Assembly: GCF_001854885.1 (NCBI RefSeq)
Contig: NZ_MDDV01000005.1
Location: 62,001 to 126,000 of the forward strand
Source: Ensifer sp. LCM 4579
Lineage (GTDB): Bacteria > Pseudomonadota > Alphaproteobacteria > Rhizobiales > Rhizobiaceae
DNA length: 64,000 bases
Direction: 5' to 3'
Part shown: positions 54,981-63,881 of the stretch, in pieces
How the letters are laid out: each line of letters begins with the position of its first letter
How positions within the stretch are numbered: the first letter of the stretch is position 1
Notes under the pieces: generated by a model
Told to the model about the DNA's origin: nothing
What the model saw: only the letters and a program-made list of their open reading frames with translations
Databases searched by the model: none
Translations under genes and position numbers: made by a program

Positions 54981-55350
54981 GGCGCTCTTCATGTGTCGTT
55001 GGCGGGCCTGACGCATCTTGCTTGGAGCTAGACGCAGGTCCGTTTGTGATGCATGTCGCCGACCCGGGACAGCTTCATGTTTCGGGCGACATCACATTGT
55101 CGCACCGTTGCGCAGTCTTGTCTTCCACGGATGTCCCGCAAAGGCATAACGGAAGGCCGCCCCGAAGGGCGGCCACCATACAGCGCCGCGCGTCTTTTCA
55201 GACGCGCAAAGGTCGCTGTAACTCTTTGAATCTACGCATCGAGCTTTCCGAAAATCGGATACGATTTTCGGGCCGATGCGCTAGCGTCCTTTGCGCGTCC
55301 CAAAGGGCGCACGGGGCTGCAAAAGCGAGCGGAGCCGAAGGGGCGGAGCC
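54981..55350. other. Intergenic region between sixA and leuC with hairpin and repeat A2
   Basis: No convincing gene. It holds a perfect hairpin GGCCGCCC-CGAA-GGGCGGCC (55155-55174) and repeat A2 (55182-55284). The hairpin lies about 175 bases after the leuC stop and could end its transcript, but no T tract follows. Confidence 0.55.
55182..55284. repeat. Repeat element A, copy 2
   Basis: CAGCGCCGCGCGTCTTTTCA, then GACGCGCAAAGGTCGCTGTA, then the hairpin CCGAAAATCG-GATA-CGATTTTCGG (perfect 10-bp stem) and GGCCGATGCGCTAG. This is the most complete of the copies. Confidence 0.88.
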
Positions 55351-56760
55351 CTATTTCCACTCGCGAATGTCGACGAAGTGGCCCGCCACCGCAGCCGCCG
55401 CAGCCATTGCCGGCGAGACGAGATGCGTGCGTCCCTTGAAGCCCTGACGGCCTTCGAAATTGCGGTTCGACGTCGAGGCGCAGCGCTCGCCCGGCTTCAG
55501 CCGGTCGTCGTTCATCGCCAGGCACATTGAACAGCCGGGCTCGCGCCAGTCGAAGCCCGCTTCCTTGAAGATCCTGTCGAGGCCTTCCGCTTCCGCCTGC
55601 TCCTTCACGAGGCCGGAGCCCGGCACGATCATCGCCGACACGGTCGGGGCGACCTTGCGGCCCTCGACGACCTTGGCGACGGCGCGCAGATCCTCGATGC
55701 GGCCATTGGTGCAGGAGCCGATGAACACCCGGTCGATGGCGATATCGGTGATCTTCGTGCCCGGTTTCAGGCCCATATAGTCGAGGGCGCGCCACTTCGA
55801 CGTGCGCTTCGTCTCGTCGTGGATGTCGTCCGGGTTCGGGACGGCGCCCTGGACGGAGACGACGTCTTCCGGCGACGAGCCCCAGGAGACGATCGGCGGC
55901 AGGTTGGCGGCATCGAGCACGACGACACGGTCGTAATGGGCGCCTTCGTCCGTCTTGAGCGTCTTCCAATAGTCGAGCGCCATGTCCCAGGCCTTGCCCT
56001 TGGGCGCGCGCGGACGGTCCTTGATATAGGCGAAGGTCGTCTCGTCCGGTGCAATCAGGCCGGCGCGGGCGCCGCCTTCGATCGTCATGTTGCAGACGGT
56101 CATGCGGCCTTCCATCGACAGGGAACGGATCGCTTCGCCGGCGAACTCGATGACGTGGCCGGTGCCGCCGGCCGTGCCGATCTCGCCGATGATGGCGAGG
56201 ATGATATCCTTGGCGGTGACGCCGGGCGGCAATTGCCCGTCGACGCGCACCAGCATGTTCTTCGCCTTCTTCTGGATCAGCGTCTGCGTCGCCAGCACGT
56301 GCTCCACTTCCGAGGTGCCGATGCCGTGCGCGAGCGCGCCGAAGGCGCCATGCGTCGAGGTGTGGCTATCGCCGCAGACGATCGTCATGCCCGGCAGCGT
56401 GAAGCCCTGCTCGGGGCCGACAATGTGCACGATGCCCTGGCGCTTGTCGTTCTCGGAATAATATTCGACGCCGAAATCGGCGGCATTCTTCGCGAGCGCT
56501 TCGACCTGGATGCGGCTTTCCTCATTCTTGATGCCGAGGTGGCGGTCCGGCGAGGTCGGCACGTTGTGGTCGACGACGGCGAGCGTCTTTTCCGGCGCAC
56601 GGACCTGGCGGCCGGCCATGCGCAGGCCTTCGAAGGCCTGCGGGCTGGTCACCTCGTGCACGAGATGACGATCGACGTAGAGAAGACAGGTGCCGTCGTC
56701 CTGGCTGCTTACCAGGTGGTCGTCCCAGATCTTGTCATAGAGGGTACGCGGTGCGCTCAT
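55351..56760 (-). CDS. leuC: 3-isopropylmalate dehydratase large subunit
   Basis: Large aconitase-family subunit of isopropylmalate isomerase (partner LeuD at 28805). The 469 residues contain the cluster-binding cysteines in [14 protein letters not shown] and [13 protein letters not shown], the substrate motif [20 protein letters not shown], and the C-terminal [21 protein letters not shown] start at ATG 56760 ([15 protein letters not shown]), the family N-terminus; the frame continues upstream to 56871 without similarity. A small dyad TGATCG-C-TCGATCA-like sequence in the leader is too weak to call. Confidence 0.96.
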   Translation of the reverse strand: MSAPRTLYDKIWDDHLVSSQDDGTCLLYVDRHLVHEVTSPQAFEGLRMAGRQVRAPEKTLAVVDHNVPTSPDRHLGIKNEESRIQVEALAKNAADFGVEYYSENDKRQGIVHIVGPEQGFTLPGMTIVCGDSHTSTHGAFGALAHGIGTSEVEHVLATQTLIQKKAKNMLVRVDGQLPPGVTAKDIILAIIGEIGTAGGTGHVIEFAGEAIRSLSMEGRMTVCNMTIEGGARAGLIAPDETTFAYIKDRPRAPKGKAWDMALDYWKTLKTDEGAHYDRVVVLDAANLPPIVSWGSSPEDVVSVQGAVPNPDDIHDETKRTSKWRALDYMGLKPGTKITDIAIDRVFIGSCTNGRIEDLRAVAKVVEGRKVAPTVSAMIVPGSGLVKEQAEAEGLDRIFKEAGFDWREPGCSMCLAMNDDRLKPGERCASTSNRNFEGRQGFKGRTHLVSPAMAAAAAVAGHFVDIREWK

Positions 56761-57150
56761 GGCGATATGTCCATCGAATTGTCGGAATACGGAAAAGCCG
56801 GCGGCAATGCGGCCGGAAACATGACTGATCGAGCGATCAGGATAGGCGGCTCGTAAGCGCGCCGCAAACACGCGCGAAAAAGCGTGCCGGCAGACGCTTG
56901 TGGTCCTGCAGCACGACGATTTGCTGTTCGCGACATCCGAATTTGGATTCCATGGCCGGTGCTCATATCAATTTTCCGATGGTTTCGCAATCGCAGTGAT
57001 CACGGCGGTGCTGAGGCCGCGGCGAACATCATGGTGGAGCTAAGCCTCGGCATTGGTCATGCCGTCACGCAACAGCTGGACCTTGCGGCTCAGATCAACC
57101 ATCTCCGGTACTTGCTCGCCAAAAGCCTTCATGTCCGGAACCTGCTTTTT
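56761..57150. other. leuC upstream region with a possible gene remnant
   Basis: About 390 bases. It contains the leuC leader/promoter. A short minus-strand frame at 57040-57132 encodes MKAFGEQVPEMVDLSRKVQL plus ten residues; it may be the end of a degraded gene. Nothing else was recognised. Confidence 0.35.
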
Positions 57151-57236
57151 CAGACGCGCAAAGGTCGCTGTAACTCGTTCAATCCGCGCATCGAGCTTTC
57201 CGAAAATCGAGTACGATTTTCGGGCCGATGCGCTAG
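57151..57236. repeat. Repeat element A, copy 3
   Basis: CAGACGCGCAAAGGTCGCTG, then CATCGAGCTTTCCGAAAATC, GATTTTCGGGCCGATGCGCT. It abuts the stop codon of the LysR gene. Confidence 0.86.
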
Positions 57237-58187
57237 CTAGATGCCCCAGACGACCGACTGCTCGTGCCGCTTGATGAGGTGCTTGAGATTTTCAAAGCCG
57301 CTGCGGATGTGCCGGGCGAAGTGGTCGACGGCGGGCATTCGCGGTGAATCCGCGCGCTTCAACAGTCCGAGCGCGCGTTCGGGATGGGGGACGGCCACCG
57401 GCAGCGCCGTGATCGACTTCTCTTTGCGCAGGGCGAAGACGACGCTGTGGGGCAGGACAGTCAGCGCGTCGGTGCCTTTCATGTAGTTGACGACGCTCAT
57501 CAGCGATCCCCCCGTGTAGCGAATCCTGATCTCGGTCGCGCCGAACGAGAGCAGCATGCTGCGAAGATCGGCAAGGAGGGGACTGCCCAGTGGCGGCGCG
57601 ACCCAGGGATATTCCAGAAGATTGGCTGGCTGCGGGCGGCGCTTCAAGAGCAGAGGGTGGGTCACGCGGCAGGCAACCACATTGCGGCCCGGCAATATCT
57701 GCTGGAATTCCAGTCCCGACCCTTCATCGAGGATATCGATCGGGCAGATCGCAAGATCGATCTGATCCGCCTTCAGGGCCGCCCGCAGATCGGAGAAATA
57801 CCCATAGGTCTGATCGATGCGCACATCCGGATGCAGGTTCTGGAATTCCGCGATCATCCCGGCGATCAGCGCATCCATGAAGAACGGCGTGCCGCCCAGT
57901 CGGACGGTGCCGCTTCGCCCTACCCGGAAGCTCTCGATGGTGTCGGATGCCTTGCGCGAGGCGGCCAGCATCACCTCGCCGTGGTCGGCGAGGGCGCGGC
58001 CGAGCGGCGTCGGCTGGAGAGGGCGCCGGCCCTTTAAGAAGAGCGGCTCGCCCAGACGCTTTTCCAGCATCGAAAGCGTGCGTGAGATCGCCGGTTGTGC
58101 AAGGCCGAGGAGGGCGGCGCCCTCGGTTGCGCCGCCCGCCTTCACGACGGCTGCGAGCTGGATCAGGTGACGCTCATCTATCTTCAT
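57237..58187 (-). CDS. LysR-family transcriptional regulator
   Basis: A 316-residue LTTR: N-terminal winged HTH (RHLIQLAAVVKAGGATEGAALLGLAQPAISRTLSMLEKRLGEPLF) and a C-terminal effector-binding domain (about 95-295). It is divergent from the hydroxyquinol dioxygenase operon, and its start codon touches a perfect LysR-type dyad at 58186-58200, so it very likely controls that operon and itself. The inducer is probably an aromatic intermediate of the pathway (inference). Element A3 abuts its stop. Confidence 0.92.
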   Translation of the reverse strand: MKIDERHLIQLAAVVKAGGATEGAALLGLAQPAISRTLSMLEKRLGEPLFLKGRRPLQPTPLGRALADHGEVMLAASRKASDTIESFRVGRSGTVRLGGTPFFMDALIAGMIAEFQNLHPDVRIDQTYGYFSDLRAALKADQIDLAICPIDILDEGSGLEFQQILPGRNVVACRVTHPLLLKRRPQPANLLEYPWVAPPLGSPLLADLRSMLLSFGATEIRIRYTGGSLMSVVNYMKGTDALTVLPHSVVFALRKEKSITALPVAVPHPERALGLLKRADSPRMPAVDHFARHIRSGFENLKHLIKRHEQSVVWGI

Positions 58188-58200
58188 AACGCTATGTTAT
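58186..58200. promoter_or_regulatory. LysR-type operator in the divergent promoter
   Basis: ATAAC-GCTAT-GTTAT is a perfect inverted repeat with the T-N11-A spacing of LysR recognition sites. It overlaps the LysR gene's ATG and lies 84 bases before the dioxygenase start. Confidence 0.75.
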
Positions 58201-58283
58201 ACAGCTATGGAATAAAATCATCAATTGCGCTGATCCTGCCTGCTACTTTCCTTTTCCAGCGCCAGTGCTGTGGAGGAGAGAGC

Positions 58284-59150
58284 ATGCCGGGCCGGATGGC
58301 ATCAAGTCTCGACGCATCGAATTTGTCGGAAGTCTTTGCGCGGCGGCTTGCGGCATCAGGCGACCAATCGCTGCGGCAGGCGCTGGTGGCGACCGTGATG
58401 CATCTCCATGCGCTCGTAAGGGAATTGAAGCCCACACACGCCGAATGGCGGAGCATGATCGAGTTTCTGACCGAGGTCGGGCACGCCTGTGACGAGCGCC
58501 GGCAGGAGTGGGTGCTGCTGTCGGACCTCTTGGGCGCGTCCGCACTCGTTGAAGAAGTCAATGCACGGCGTCCCAAGCCGGCGACGCCGAATACGGTGCG
58601 CGGCCCCTTCTTTCGTGCCGATGCGCCGGAGCGTCCCCTCGGCAGCGATATTTCGCTGGATGGCGTGGGCGAACAGCTCGCCGTCTCGGGCCGCGTGCAG
58701 GATCTCGACGGAGATGCGATCGCCGGTGCCGAGATCATCACCTGGCAGGCGAACTCCGCCGGCTATTACGAGAACCAGCAGCCGGATCTCCAGCCGGAGT
58801 TCAATCTGCGCGGCATCTTCAGGACGGACGACAAGGGCCGCTTCCACTACCTGACCGTCAGGCCTGCCGGATATGGGGTTCCGGACGACGGTCCGGTCGG
58901 CAGGTTGCTCAGGAAAGCGGGCTTGCCGCTGCGCCGCCCCGCTCACCTGCATTTCATGATCAGGGCGGCGGGCTTCGAGACGATCGTCACGCATCTCTAT
59001 GACGGCAGCGACCCGCATCTGGAACAGGATGCGATCTTCGGCGTCAAACCGGAGCTCGTGTGCCAATTCGAGCGTGCGGCGGAAAAGCCATGCTGGCGGC
59101 TCGATTTCACCTTCGTCATGGCGCGGTCGAAACAGGGAGTGCAGTCGTGA
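58284..59150 (+). CDS. Intradiol dioxygenase, probably hydroxyquinol 1,2-dioxygenase
   Basis: Non-heme Fe(III) ring-cleaving enzyme: 1,2,4-trihydroxybenzene to maleylacetate. The 288 residues have the N-terminal helical linker (MHLHALVRELKPTHAEWRSMIEFLTEVGHACD) and the catalytic core with iron ligands in NSAGYYENQQ, GYGVPDDGPVG and RPAHLHFMIR (two Tyr, two His). The hydroxyquinol rather than catechol assignment rests on VRGPFFRADAP and on the maleylacetate reductase that follows. ATG 58284 has GGAGGAGAG upstream. The stop overlaps the next start (GTGA). Confidence 0.9.
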   Translation: MPGRMASSLDASNLSEVFARRLAASGDQSLRQALVATVMHLHALVRELKPTHAEWRSMIEFLTEVGHACDERRQEWVLLSDLLGASALVEEVNARRPKPATPNTVRGPFFRADAPERPLGSDISLDGVGEQLAVSGRVQDLDGDAIAGAEIITWQANSAGYYENQQPDLQPEFNLRGIFRTDDKGRFHYLTVRPAGYGVPDDGPVGRLLRKAGLPLRRPAHLHFMIRAAGFETIVTHLYDGSDPHLEQDAIFGVKPELVCQFERAAEKPCWRLDFTFVMARSKQGVQS

Positions 59151-60208
59151 AACGCGATTTCGTTTACAGCACCAGCCCGGCGCACATCGTCTTCGGTGAG
59201 GGCAAAAGCGCCGCCACGGGCGAATGGATCGAGAAAATCGGTTGCCACAGCGCCCTGGTCCTCTCGACGCCACAGCAACAGGCAGACGCCGAAAGGCTTG
59301 CGGCGCAGCTTGGCCCCCGTGCCGTGGGCGTGTTCGCCGGCGCCGTGATGCATACGCCTGTTGACGTGACCGAGAAGGCCATGGCGGTCGTTCGGCAGAC
59401 CGGTGCGGACTGCCTGGTCTCGCTTGGAGGAGGTTCGACGACCGGTCTCGGCAAGGCGATCGCCTACCGCACCGACCTGCCGCAGATCGTGATCCCCACG
59501 ACCTATGCCGGCTCGGAGGTGACGCCGATCCTCGGCCAGACGGAAGCCGGGCGCAAGACGACCGTCCGCAGCGCCAGCATCCTTCCCGAAGTCGTGATCT
59601 ACGACCCGTCGCTGACGACCGGTCTTCCGGTGGGCATGAGCGTCACCAGCGGTCTCAACGCCATGGCTCATGCCGTCGAGGCACTCTACGCGCAGGACCG
59701 CAATCCGATTTCGTCCCTGATGGCGGTCGAGGGGTTGCGTGCCTTCAGGGAAAGCCTGCCACAGATAGTGGGGCGTCCGCACGATCCGGCTTTGCGCGCA
59801 GAGGCGCTCTATGGCGCATGGCTCTGCGGCACGGTCCTGGGCACAGTCGGCATGGCCCTGCATCACAAGATCTGCCACACGCTCGGCGGCAGCTTCGACA
59901 CGCCGCATGCCGAGACACATGCGATCATGCTGCCGCACACGGCTGCCTTCAATGCCGTCGCCGCTCCGGATCTGCTCGCGCCCGTGGCCAAGATTTTTGG
60001 GAGCTCAGTCGGAGGCGGCCTCTGGGATTTCGCCAAGGCGGCCGGTGCGCCGCTGGCGCTGAAGGAGCTCGGATTGTCCGAAGCCGATCTCGACCGCGCT
60101 GCCGGGATTGCAACCGAACGCCCTTACTGGAACCCGCGCCCGACGGACCGGCAATCCATTCGGGCGCTCCTGCAGGATGCCTGGGAGGGCAAACGGCCGG
60201 CTGATTGA
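59147..60208 (+). CDS. Maleylacetate reductase
   Basis: Iron-containing alcohol dehydrogenase family enzyme reducing maleylacetate to 3-oxoadipate, which feeds the beta-ketoadipate pathway. The 353 residues start M(GTG)-KRDFVYSTSPAHIVFGEGK and have the nucleotide-binding SLGGGSTTGLGKAIAYRT, VIPTTYAGSEVTPILGQTE and HKICHTLGGSFDTPHAETHA, which holds the family's metal-binding His positions. The GTG overlaps the dioxygenase stop, so the two steps are co-translated. Genes for later beta-ketoadipate steps are not in this window. Confidence 0.92.
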   Translation: MKRDFVYSTSPAHIVFGEGKSAATGEWIEKIGCHSALVLSTPQQQADAERLAAQLGPRAVGVFAGAVMHTPVDVTEKAMAVVRQTGADCLVSLGGGSTTGLGKAIAYRTDLPQIVIPTTYAGSEVTPILGQTEAGRKTTVRSASILPEVVIYDPSLTTGLPVGMSVTSGLNAMAHAVEALYAQDRNPISSLMAVEGLRAFRESLPQIVGRPHDPALRAEALYGAWLCGTVLGTVGMALHHKICHTLGGSFDTPHAETHAIMLPHTAAFNAVAAPDLLAPVAKIFGSSVGGGLWDFAKAAGAPLALKELGLSEADLDRAAGIATERPYWNPRPTDRQSIRALLQDAWEGKRPAD

Positions 60209-60246
60209 TCACGCCCTTCGGGAGGAGGGGAATGGGAGGAGGAACC

Positions 60247-61527
60247 ATGCTGACGAGACGCGACTTTCTGAAGACGACGGCTGCCGGGAGCGCCGTCGCG
60301 ATGACTTCCGGATTTCCGCTGCCGGCGATCGCACAGGACGTGCCGGTGAAGCTCGGCTATGTGAGCCCGCAGACCGGGCCGCTCGCCGCCTTCGGCGAGG
60401 CGGACAAATTTGTGATCGATGGATTTCTGGCCACAGCCAAGGCGAAGGGATTGAATTACGAGATCGTCGTCAAGGACAGCCAGTCCAATCCGAACCGTGC
60501 GGCAGAGGTGGCCAAGCAACTGATCGTCGACGACGCGGTCAATCTGGTCCTCGTCGCCTCGACGCCGGAGACGACCAATCCGGTGGCAACGACCTGCGAG
60601 TCCGAACAGACACCCTGCATTTCGACCGTTGCCCCGTGGCAGCCCTGGTTCATCGGCCAGCAGGGAAATGCCGCGGATCCCGCCTCGTGGAAGCCGTTCG
60701 ACTACGCCTACCACTTCTTCTGGGGGCTCGAGGACGTCATCGCCGTCTTCACCAATATGTGGTCGCAGGTGGAGACCAACAGGAAGGTCGGCGGCCTCTT
60801 TCCGAACGATGGCGACGGCAATGCCTGGGGCGACAAGACCGTCGGCTTCCCGCCGGTGCTCGAAAAGATGGGCTATGCGCTGAGCGACCCCGGCCGTTAC
60901 CAGAACATGACGGACGACTTCTCGGCGCAGATCAACGCGTTTAAGTCCGGCCAGTGCGACATCATCACCGGCGTCGTCATTCCGCCGGATTTCACCACCT
61001 TCTGGAACCAGGCGAAGCAACAGGGCTTCGTGCCGAAGGTCGCTTCGATCGGCAAGGCGCTTCTTTTCCCGCAGGCGGTCGAAGCGCTCGGCGCGGCCGG
61101 GCACAATCTCTCCTCGGAGGTCTGGTGGTCGCCGAGCCATCCTTTCACATCCTCGTTGACGGGTGAGACATCCGCCCAGGTGGCAGAAGCCTTCACGAAG
61201 GCGACGGGCCGACCATGGACGCAGCCGATCGGCTTTGCCCACGCGCTCTTCGAACTGGCGGTGGACGCGATCTCGCGGGCCGAGGACCCGACGGACGGCG
61301 ATGCGGTCGCCCAGGCGATCGCCGCCACCCGGCTCGATACGCTCGTCGGCCCGGTCGCCTGGGACGGCAAGGACCTGCCGCCCTTCGCCGCGAAAAACGT
61401 CGCCAAGACGCCGCTCGTCGGCGGCCAGTGGCGGGTCAAGGACGGCGGCGGCTACGATCTCGTCATCACCGACAACAGGACGGCCCCGAACATTCCGGTC
61501 GGCGGCAAGATGGAACCGATCGCCTGA
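60247..61527 (+). CDS. ABC transporter substrate-binding protein (branched-chain amino acid type)
   Basis: A 426-residue periplasmic receptor of the HAAT family. It begins MLTRRDFLKTTAAGSAVAMT, a twin-arginine signal, cleaved near AIAQD, and then VPVKLGYVSPQTGPLAAFGEADKF with the type I periplasmic-binding fold. There are three cysteines at CESEQTPC and GQCD. Its place between maleylacetate reductase and livG-like genes suggests the ligand is an aromatic acid or phenolic rather than leucine (inference). ATG 60247 has GGGAGGAGGAACC upstream. Confidence 0.88.
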   Translation: MLTRRDFLKTTAAGSAVAMTSGFPLPAIAQDVPVKLGYVSPQTGPLAAFGEADKFVIDGFLATAKAKGLNYEIVVKDSQSNPNRAAEVAKQLIVDDAVNLVLVASTPETTNPVATTCESEQTPCISTVAPWQPWFIGQQGNAADPASWKPFDYAYHFFWGLEDVIAVFTNMWSQVETNRKVGGLFPNDGDGNAWGDKTVGFPPVLEKMGYALSDPGRYQNMTDDFSAQINAFKSGQCDIITGVVIPPDFTTFWNQAKQQGFVPKVASIGKALLFPQAVEALGAAGHNLSSEVWWSPSHPFTSSLTGETSAQVAEAFTKATGRPWTQPIGFAHALFELAVDAISRAEDPTDGDAVAQAIAATRLDTLVGPVAWDGKDLPPFAAKNVAKTPLVGGQWRVKDGGGYDLVITDNRTAPNIPVGGKMEPIA

Positions 61528-61583
61528 GCGATGGAGCGCCGGCGGCGCCGTGCCCGCGGCCCTGCCGTGCCGGAGGATCAAGC

Positions 61584-62303
61584 ATGTCCCTATTGCAACT
61601 CGAGCGGGTCTCGAAGCGCTTCGGCGCCTTGACGGTCGCCGATGAGATCAGCTTTTCCGTCGGGGAGGGCGAAGCGCTCGGCATCATCGGCCCGAACGGA
61701 GCCGGCAAGTCGACCCTCTTCAACCTGATCACCGGAAACGTCGCCGCCGACAGCGGCACGATCCGCTTTGGCGGTGCCGACGTGACGGGCGCGCCGCCGA
61801 TGGCGCGCTGTCTCTCCGGAATGGGGCGCACCTTCCAGATCCCCCAGCCGTTCGAAAAGTTGACCGTCTTCGAGAACCTGCTGGTCGCCGGCAGCTTCGG
61901 TGCGCGGCGAAGCGAGGCCGACGTCCACGAGCGCTGCGCCGAGATCCTGGCCGATACCGGCTTGCTCGACAAGGCCAACGTGCCGGCCGGCGGCCTGACG
62001 CTTTTGCAGCGCAAGCGGCTGGAGCTCGCCCGGGCGCTCGCAACGGAGCCGCGGCTCCTGCTTCTCGACGAGATCGCGGGCGGGCTGACGGAGGCCGAAT
62101 GCCAGGCGCTGGTCGCGACCATCCGCGCCATTCATGCGGAGGGCGTCGCCGTCGTCTGGATCGAGCATGTGCTCAACGCGCTGACCTCCGTAGTGGAGCG
62201 GCTGCTCGTCCTCAATTTCGGCCGGGTCATCGGCACCGGCGCGCCCGCGGACATCATGGATTCGCGCGCCGTTCGGGAAATCTATCTGGGGATAGAGATA
62301 TGA
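61584..62303 (+). CDS. ABC transporter ATP-binding protein (LivG type)
   Basis: A 239-residue ATPase: SLLQLERVSKRFGALTVADE, Walker A GPNGAGKST, Walker B RLLLLDEIAGGLTEAE and switch WIEHVLNAL. The LSGGQ signature is replaced by LTLLQRKRLELARALA, a divergence also seen in LivG proteins. It couples ATP hydrolysis to uptake with the livF-like protein. ATG 61584 has GGAGG nine bases upstream and its stop overlaps the next start. Confidence 0.92.
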   Translation: MSLLQLERVSKRFGALTVADEISFSVGEGEALGIIGPNGAGKSTLFNLITGNVAADSGTIRFGGADVTGAPPMARCLSGMGRTFQIPQPFEKLTVFENLLVAGSFGARRSEADVHERCAEILADTGLLDKANVPAGGLTLLQRKRLELARALATEPRLLLLDEIAGGLTEAECQALVATIRAIHAEGVAVVWIEHVLNALTSVVERLLVLNFGRVIGTGAPADIMDSRAVREIYLGIEI

Positions 62304-63022
62304 CGGCGCTCCTCGAGACCAAAGGGCTCATGGCCTTCTATGGCGATTTCCAGGCACTGTTCGGCGTCGACATCACGGTCTCCCAAGGGGAGACCATCGC
62401 CATCATCGGCGCCAACGGCGCCGGCAAGACGACCCTGATGCGTGCGATTTCCGGCGTGCTCGCAAGCCAGCCGGGCGCGATCCTCTGTCGCGGCGAGCCG
62501 ATCGGCGCCCTGGCGGCCCCCGATGTCCTGGCGCACGGCGTAGCGATGATACCGGAGGGGCGCCGGCTGTTTCCGTCGCTCACCGTGGAAGAGAACCTCC
62601 TGATCGGCGCTTACGGGCGCAAGCTCGGCGGAACCTGGACGCTCGAGAGCATCTATGAGCTCTTTCCCATCCTGCGGGAGCGCCGCGGCTACCCGGCGAC
62701 GGCGCTCTCCGGCGGCCAGCAACAGATGGTGGCGATCGGCCGGGCGCTGATGTCCAATCCGGATGTGCTGCTCTGCGACGAGATCAGCCTCGGTCTCGCG
62801 CCGGTTGTCGTGCGCGACATCTACGCGGCCTTCCCACGCATTCGCGCCTCCGGAGCCTCCATCGTCATCGTTGAGCAGGATATCGGCCAGGCGCTGAAGG
62901 TCGCAAGCCGCGTCTATTGCATGATGGAGGGGCGTATCACGCTCTCCGGCCGCTCGAATGAGCTCAGCCGCGATCAGATCCACGCAGCATATTTTGGAGC
63001 GGACCGCCATGAGCTTCATTGA
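62300..63022 (+). CDS. ABC transporter ATP-binding protein (LivF type)
   Basis: A 240-residue ATPase: LLETKGLMAFYGDFQALFGVDITVSQGE, Walker A GANGAGKTT, a full LSGGQQQMVAIGRALM signature, then VLLCDEISLGLAPVVVRDI (Walker B) and VEQDIGQALKVASRVY (switch His replaced by Gln-Asp). It begins in the ATGA overlap with livG and its last 14 bases overlap the livH-like gene. Confidence 0.94.
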   Translation: MTALLETKGLMAFYGDFQALFGVDITVSQGETIAIIGANGAGKTTLMRAISGVLASQPGAILCRGEPIGALAAPDVLAHGVAMIPEGRRLFPSLTVEENLLIGAYGRKLGGTWTLESIYELFPILRERRGYPATALSGGQQQMVAIGRALMSNPDVLLCDEISLGLAPVVVRDIYAAFPRIRASGASIVIVEQDIGQALKVASRVYCMMEGRITLSGRSNELSRDQIHAAYFGADRHELH

Positions 63023-63872
63023 TACTCTTGTCCAGGGCGTGCTGCTTGGCGGTCTCTACGCGCTTTTTGCCGCGGGCCTGAGCCTTGTCTTCGGCATCAT
63101 GCGGCTCGTCAACCTCGCACATGGCGACCTGATCGTCCTCGCCGCCTTCCTGCTCCTCGTCCTGGTGACCGGACTTGGGCTCGACCCCTTCCTCGCCGCC
63201 CTGCTTGCGGCACCGCTGATGTTCGGCGCGGGCTGGGTCCTGCAATATGTTCTCCTCAACCGCACGCTGGGAAAGGACGTCCTGCCGCCGCTGCTGGTCA
63301 CCTTCGGCCTTTCGATCATCATCCAGAACGCACTGCTCGAGGGCTTCTCCGCCGACAGCCGCCGCATTTCCACGGGCGCGCTCGAAACGGCCTCCGTCGG
63401 CCTCGGCCCTGTCACCATCGGTTTCATGCCGCTGATGGCCTTTCTGTCGGCGGTCGCCGTCATCGTCTGCCTTAACCTGTTGATCTATCGCACCGCAATC
63501 GGCCGCGCCTTCCGTGCGACGTCGGACGATGCCGTGACCGCGGGCCTGATGGGTATCCGGCCGCAGCGCATTTTCGCGATGGCGACCGGGCTTGCGATGG
63601 TGGTGGTGACGATCGCCGCGCTTTATCTCGGCACGCGCGCGAATTTCGATCCGACCGCCGGACCCGCCAGGCTGATCTACGCTTTCGAGGCGGTGATCAT
63701 CGGCGGTCTCGGCTCGCTCTGGGGCACGCTTGCCGGCGGCGTGATCCTCGGTGTCGCGCAGACCCTCGGCGCCGCCGTCAATCCTGAATGGCAGATCCTT
63801 GCAGGACACCTCGCCTTCCTTGCCGTTCTCCTGATCAAACCGCGCGGCCTCTTTCCGCGCGCCGTCGACTGA
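63009..63872 (+). CDS. ABC transporter permease (LivH type)
   Basis: A 287-residue inner-membrane permease with about eight hydrophobic segments: IDTLVQGVLLGGLYALFAAGLSLVFGIMRLVNLAHGD is the LivH opening. The EAA-like region FEAVIIGGLGSLWGTLAGG contacts the ATPases. It overlaps livF by 14 bases and is followed 10 bases later by the livM-like gene. Confidence 0.94.
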   Translation: MSFIDTLVQGVLLGGLYALFAAGLSLVFGIMRLVNLAHGDLIVLAAFLLLVLVTGLGLDPFLAALLAAPLMFGAGWVLQYVLLNRTLGKDVLPPLLVTFGLSIIIQNALLEGFSADSRRISTGALETASVGLGPVTIGFMPLMAFLSAVAVIVCLNLLIYRTAIGRAFRATSDDAVTAGLMGIRPQRIFAMATGLAMVVVTIAALYLGTRANFDPTAGPARLIYAFEAVIIGGLGSLWGTLAGGVILGVAQTLGAAVNPEWQILAGHLAFLAVLLIKPRGLFPRAVD

Positions 63873-63881
63873 GGTGCCCCG

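Noticed and set aside
56884-57240. 118-codon plus-strand frame before the LysR gene
   Set aside because: Its C-terminal third is a translation of repeat element A3, and the rest shows no family.
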